This document shows positions 63,617 to 64,000 of a stretch of 64,000 nt of DNA, piece after piece. How positions within the stretch are numbered: the first letter of the stretch is position 1; every line of letters starts with the position of its first letter. The stretch spans positions 3,410,001-3,474,000 of the forward strand of contig NZ_CP159826.1 of assembly GCF_047729875.1 (NCBI RefSeq), written 5' to 3'. Below the pieces are notes generated by a model. That model had not been told where the DNA came from and did no database searches. It saw only the letters and a list, made by a program, of their open reading frames with translations. The stretch is from Marimicrobium sp913061115 (GTDB lineage Bacteria; Pseudomonadota; Gammaproteobacteria; Pseudomonadales; Halieaceae). A program made the translations under genes and the position numbers.

Positions 63617-64000
63617 ATGTCCGCCGGTAAGGGAATCTATAACGCACCTTGGGAAAAGTCCTTTGATCGGATACTGACGCCACTGGAAGAATTCATCCAC
63701 CGCCAGACTACCAGCGGTGTGCTATTGATGATTTGCGCGGTGGTCGCGCTGGTAATCGCCAACGGGCCGTTGCATACCCGGTACGAGCATTTATTGCATA
63801 CCGAGATCGGCCTTAGCATGGGTAACTTTGCCTTTTCATTATCGATTCATCACTGGATCAACGAACTACTGATGGCTGCGTTTTTCTTCATCATGGGCCT
63901 GGAATTGAAACGTGAGCTTCTGGTGGGAGAGCTGTCATCACCCAAGCAGGCGCTCTTGCCCATCATGGCCGCTATCGGCGGCATGGTCATTCCCGCTCTG
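63617..64000 (+). CDS. nhaA: Na+/H+ antiporter NhaA, N-terminal part (cut by window end)
   Basis: An open frame from ATG 63617 to the end of the window (128 codons) that encodes the N-terminal part of NhaA: after a short cytoplasmic stretch come an ALVIANGPL helix, WINELLMAAFFFIMGLELKREL (~80-101) and ALLPIMAAIGGMVIPAL at the cut end. These are highly conserved NhaA segments. It exchanges Na+ for H+ at the inner membrane for pH and sodium balance. It follows the dehydrogenase fusion gene by 48 bases on the same strand. The C-terminal two thirds are outside. Confidence 0.92.
   Translation, partial: MSAGKGIYNAPWEKSFDRILTPLEEFIHRQTTSGVLLMICAVVALVIANGPLHTRYEHLLHTEIGLSMGNFAFSLSIHHWINELLMAAFFFIMGLELKRELLVGELSSPKQALLPIMAAIGGMVIPAL

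Noticed and set aside
1..64000. tRNA, rRNA, CRISPR arrays, prophage genes or defence islands
   Set aside because: No cloverleaf-like segment, ribosomal RNA sequence, spaced direct-repeat array, phage structural gene or recognisable defence gene was seen when reading the intergenic regions and proteins.

Overview
The window looks like chromosomal DNA of a marine-type gammaproteobacterium, perhaps of the Cellvibrionales (Halieaceae or Spongiibacteraceae). This is inference from gene content: many acyl-CoA, terpenoid-type and amidohydrolase catabolic genes, a DUF3604 protein, a sulfotransferase, and gammaproteobacterial-type Tex, RlmD, SelO and NhaA. No rRNA, tRNA, CRISPR array, prophage or intact insertion sequence was seen. 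The only mobile trace is a short decayed IS91-type transposase fragment near 3.6-3.8 kb, beside an AT-rich membrane-protein gene.

Layout. 0-7 kb: a partial DUF389 membrane protein with a degenerate lipid-kinase-like N-terminus, a DUF3127 OB-fold protein with an SSB-like acidic tail, a glycerate-kinase-like P-loop enzyme, the transposase remnant, and tex. 7-15 kb: a patatin-like lipase, a three-gene ABC importer of the NMT1/THI5 type, and a minus-strand lipolytic hydrolase and acyl-CoA synthetase. 15-20 kb: a compact operon encoding an alkyl-DHAP-synthase-like flavoprotein, a GlpD-like dehydrogenase and an FGGY kinase, a plausible ether-lipid or alkylglycerol module. 20-30 kb: a coiled-coil protein with a tandem repeat, a D-aminoacylase-like amidohydrolase, a pentameric ligand-gated ion channel divergent from a Ca2+/H+ antiporter, a DUF3604 protein, a membrane protein and a sulfotransferase. 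30-39 kb: housekeeping and envelope genes (Lgt paralogue, lytic transglycosylase, S4 protein, RlmD, HAD phosphatase, DnaQ-like exonuclease, retropepsin-like protease, metallophosphoesterase, methyltransferase, fatty-acid/sterol hydroxylase).

39-51 kb is a co-directional run of eight genes: two crotonases, an MFS exporter, AtuA-, AtuC-, AtuE- and AtuF-like proteins (a biotin-dependent acyl-CoA carboxylase set of the acyclic-terpene type), and a FadH-like dienoyl-CoA reductase. 51-57 kb, on the minus strand, holds a small unrecognised gene, a PepSY membrane protein, another membrane protein, and a Crp/Fnr regulator followed by acyl-CoA dehydrogenase, acetoacetate-decarboxylase-like and 3-hydroxyacyl-CoA dehydrogenase genes. 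57-64 kb carries DedA, a second D-aminoacylase-like amidohydrolase, SelO, a dihydroorotate-dehydrogenase/PyrK-type fusion and the start of nhaA.

Together the accessory genes suggest a heterotroph able to activate and oxidise branched or isoprenoid acyl chains, lipids and N-acyl compounds. The strongest candidates for something new are the AGPS-GlpD-FGGY operon, the ion channel/Ca2+ antiporter pair, the PyrD-PyrK-type fusion and the SSB-tailed DUF3127 protein. All start codons and product names come from reading the sequence only; no database search was run.
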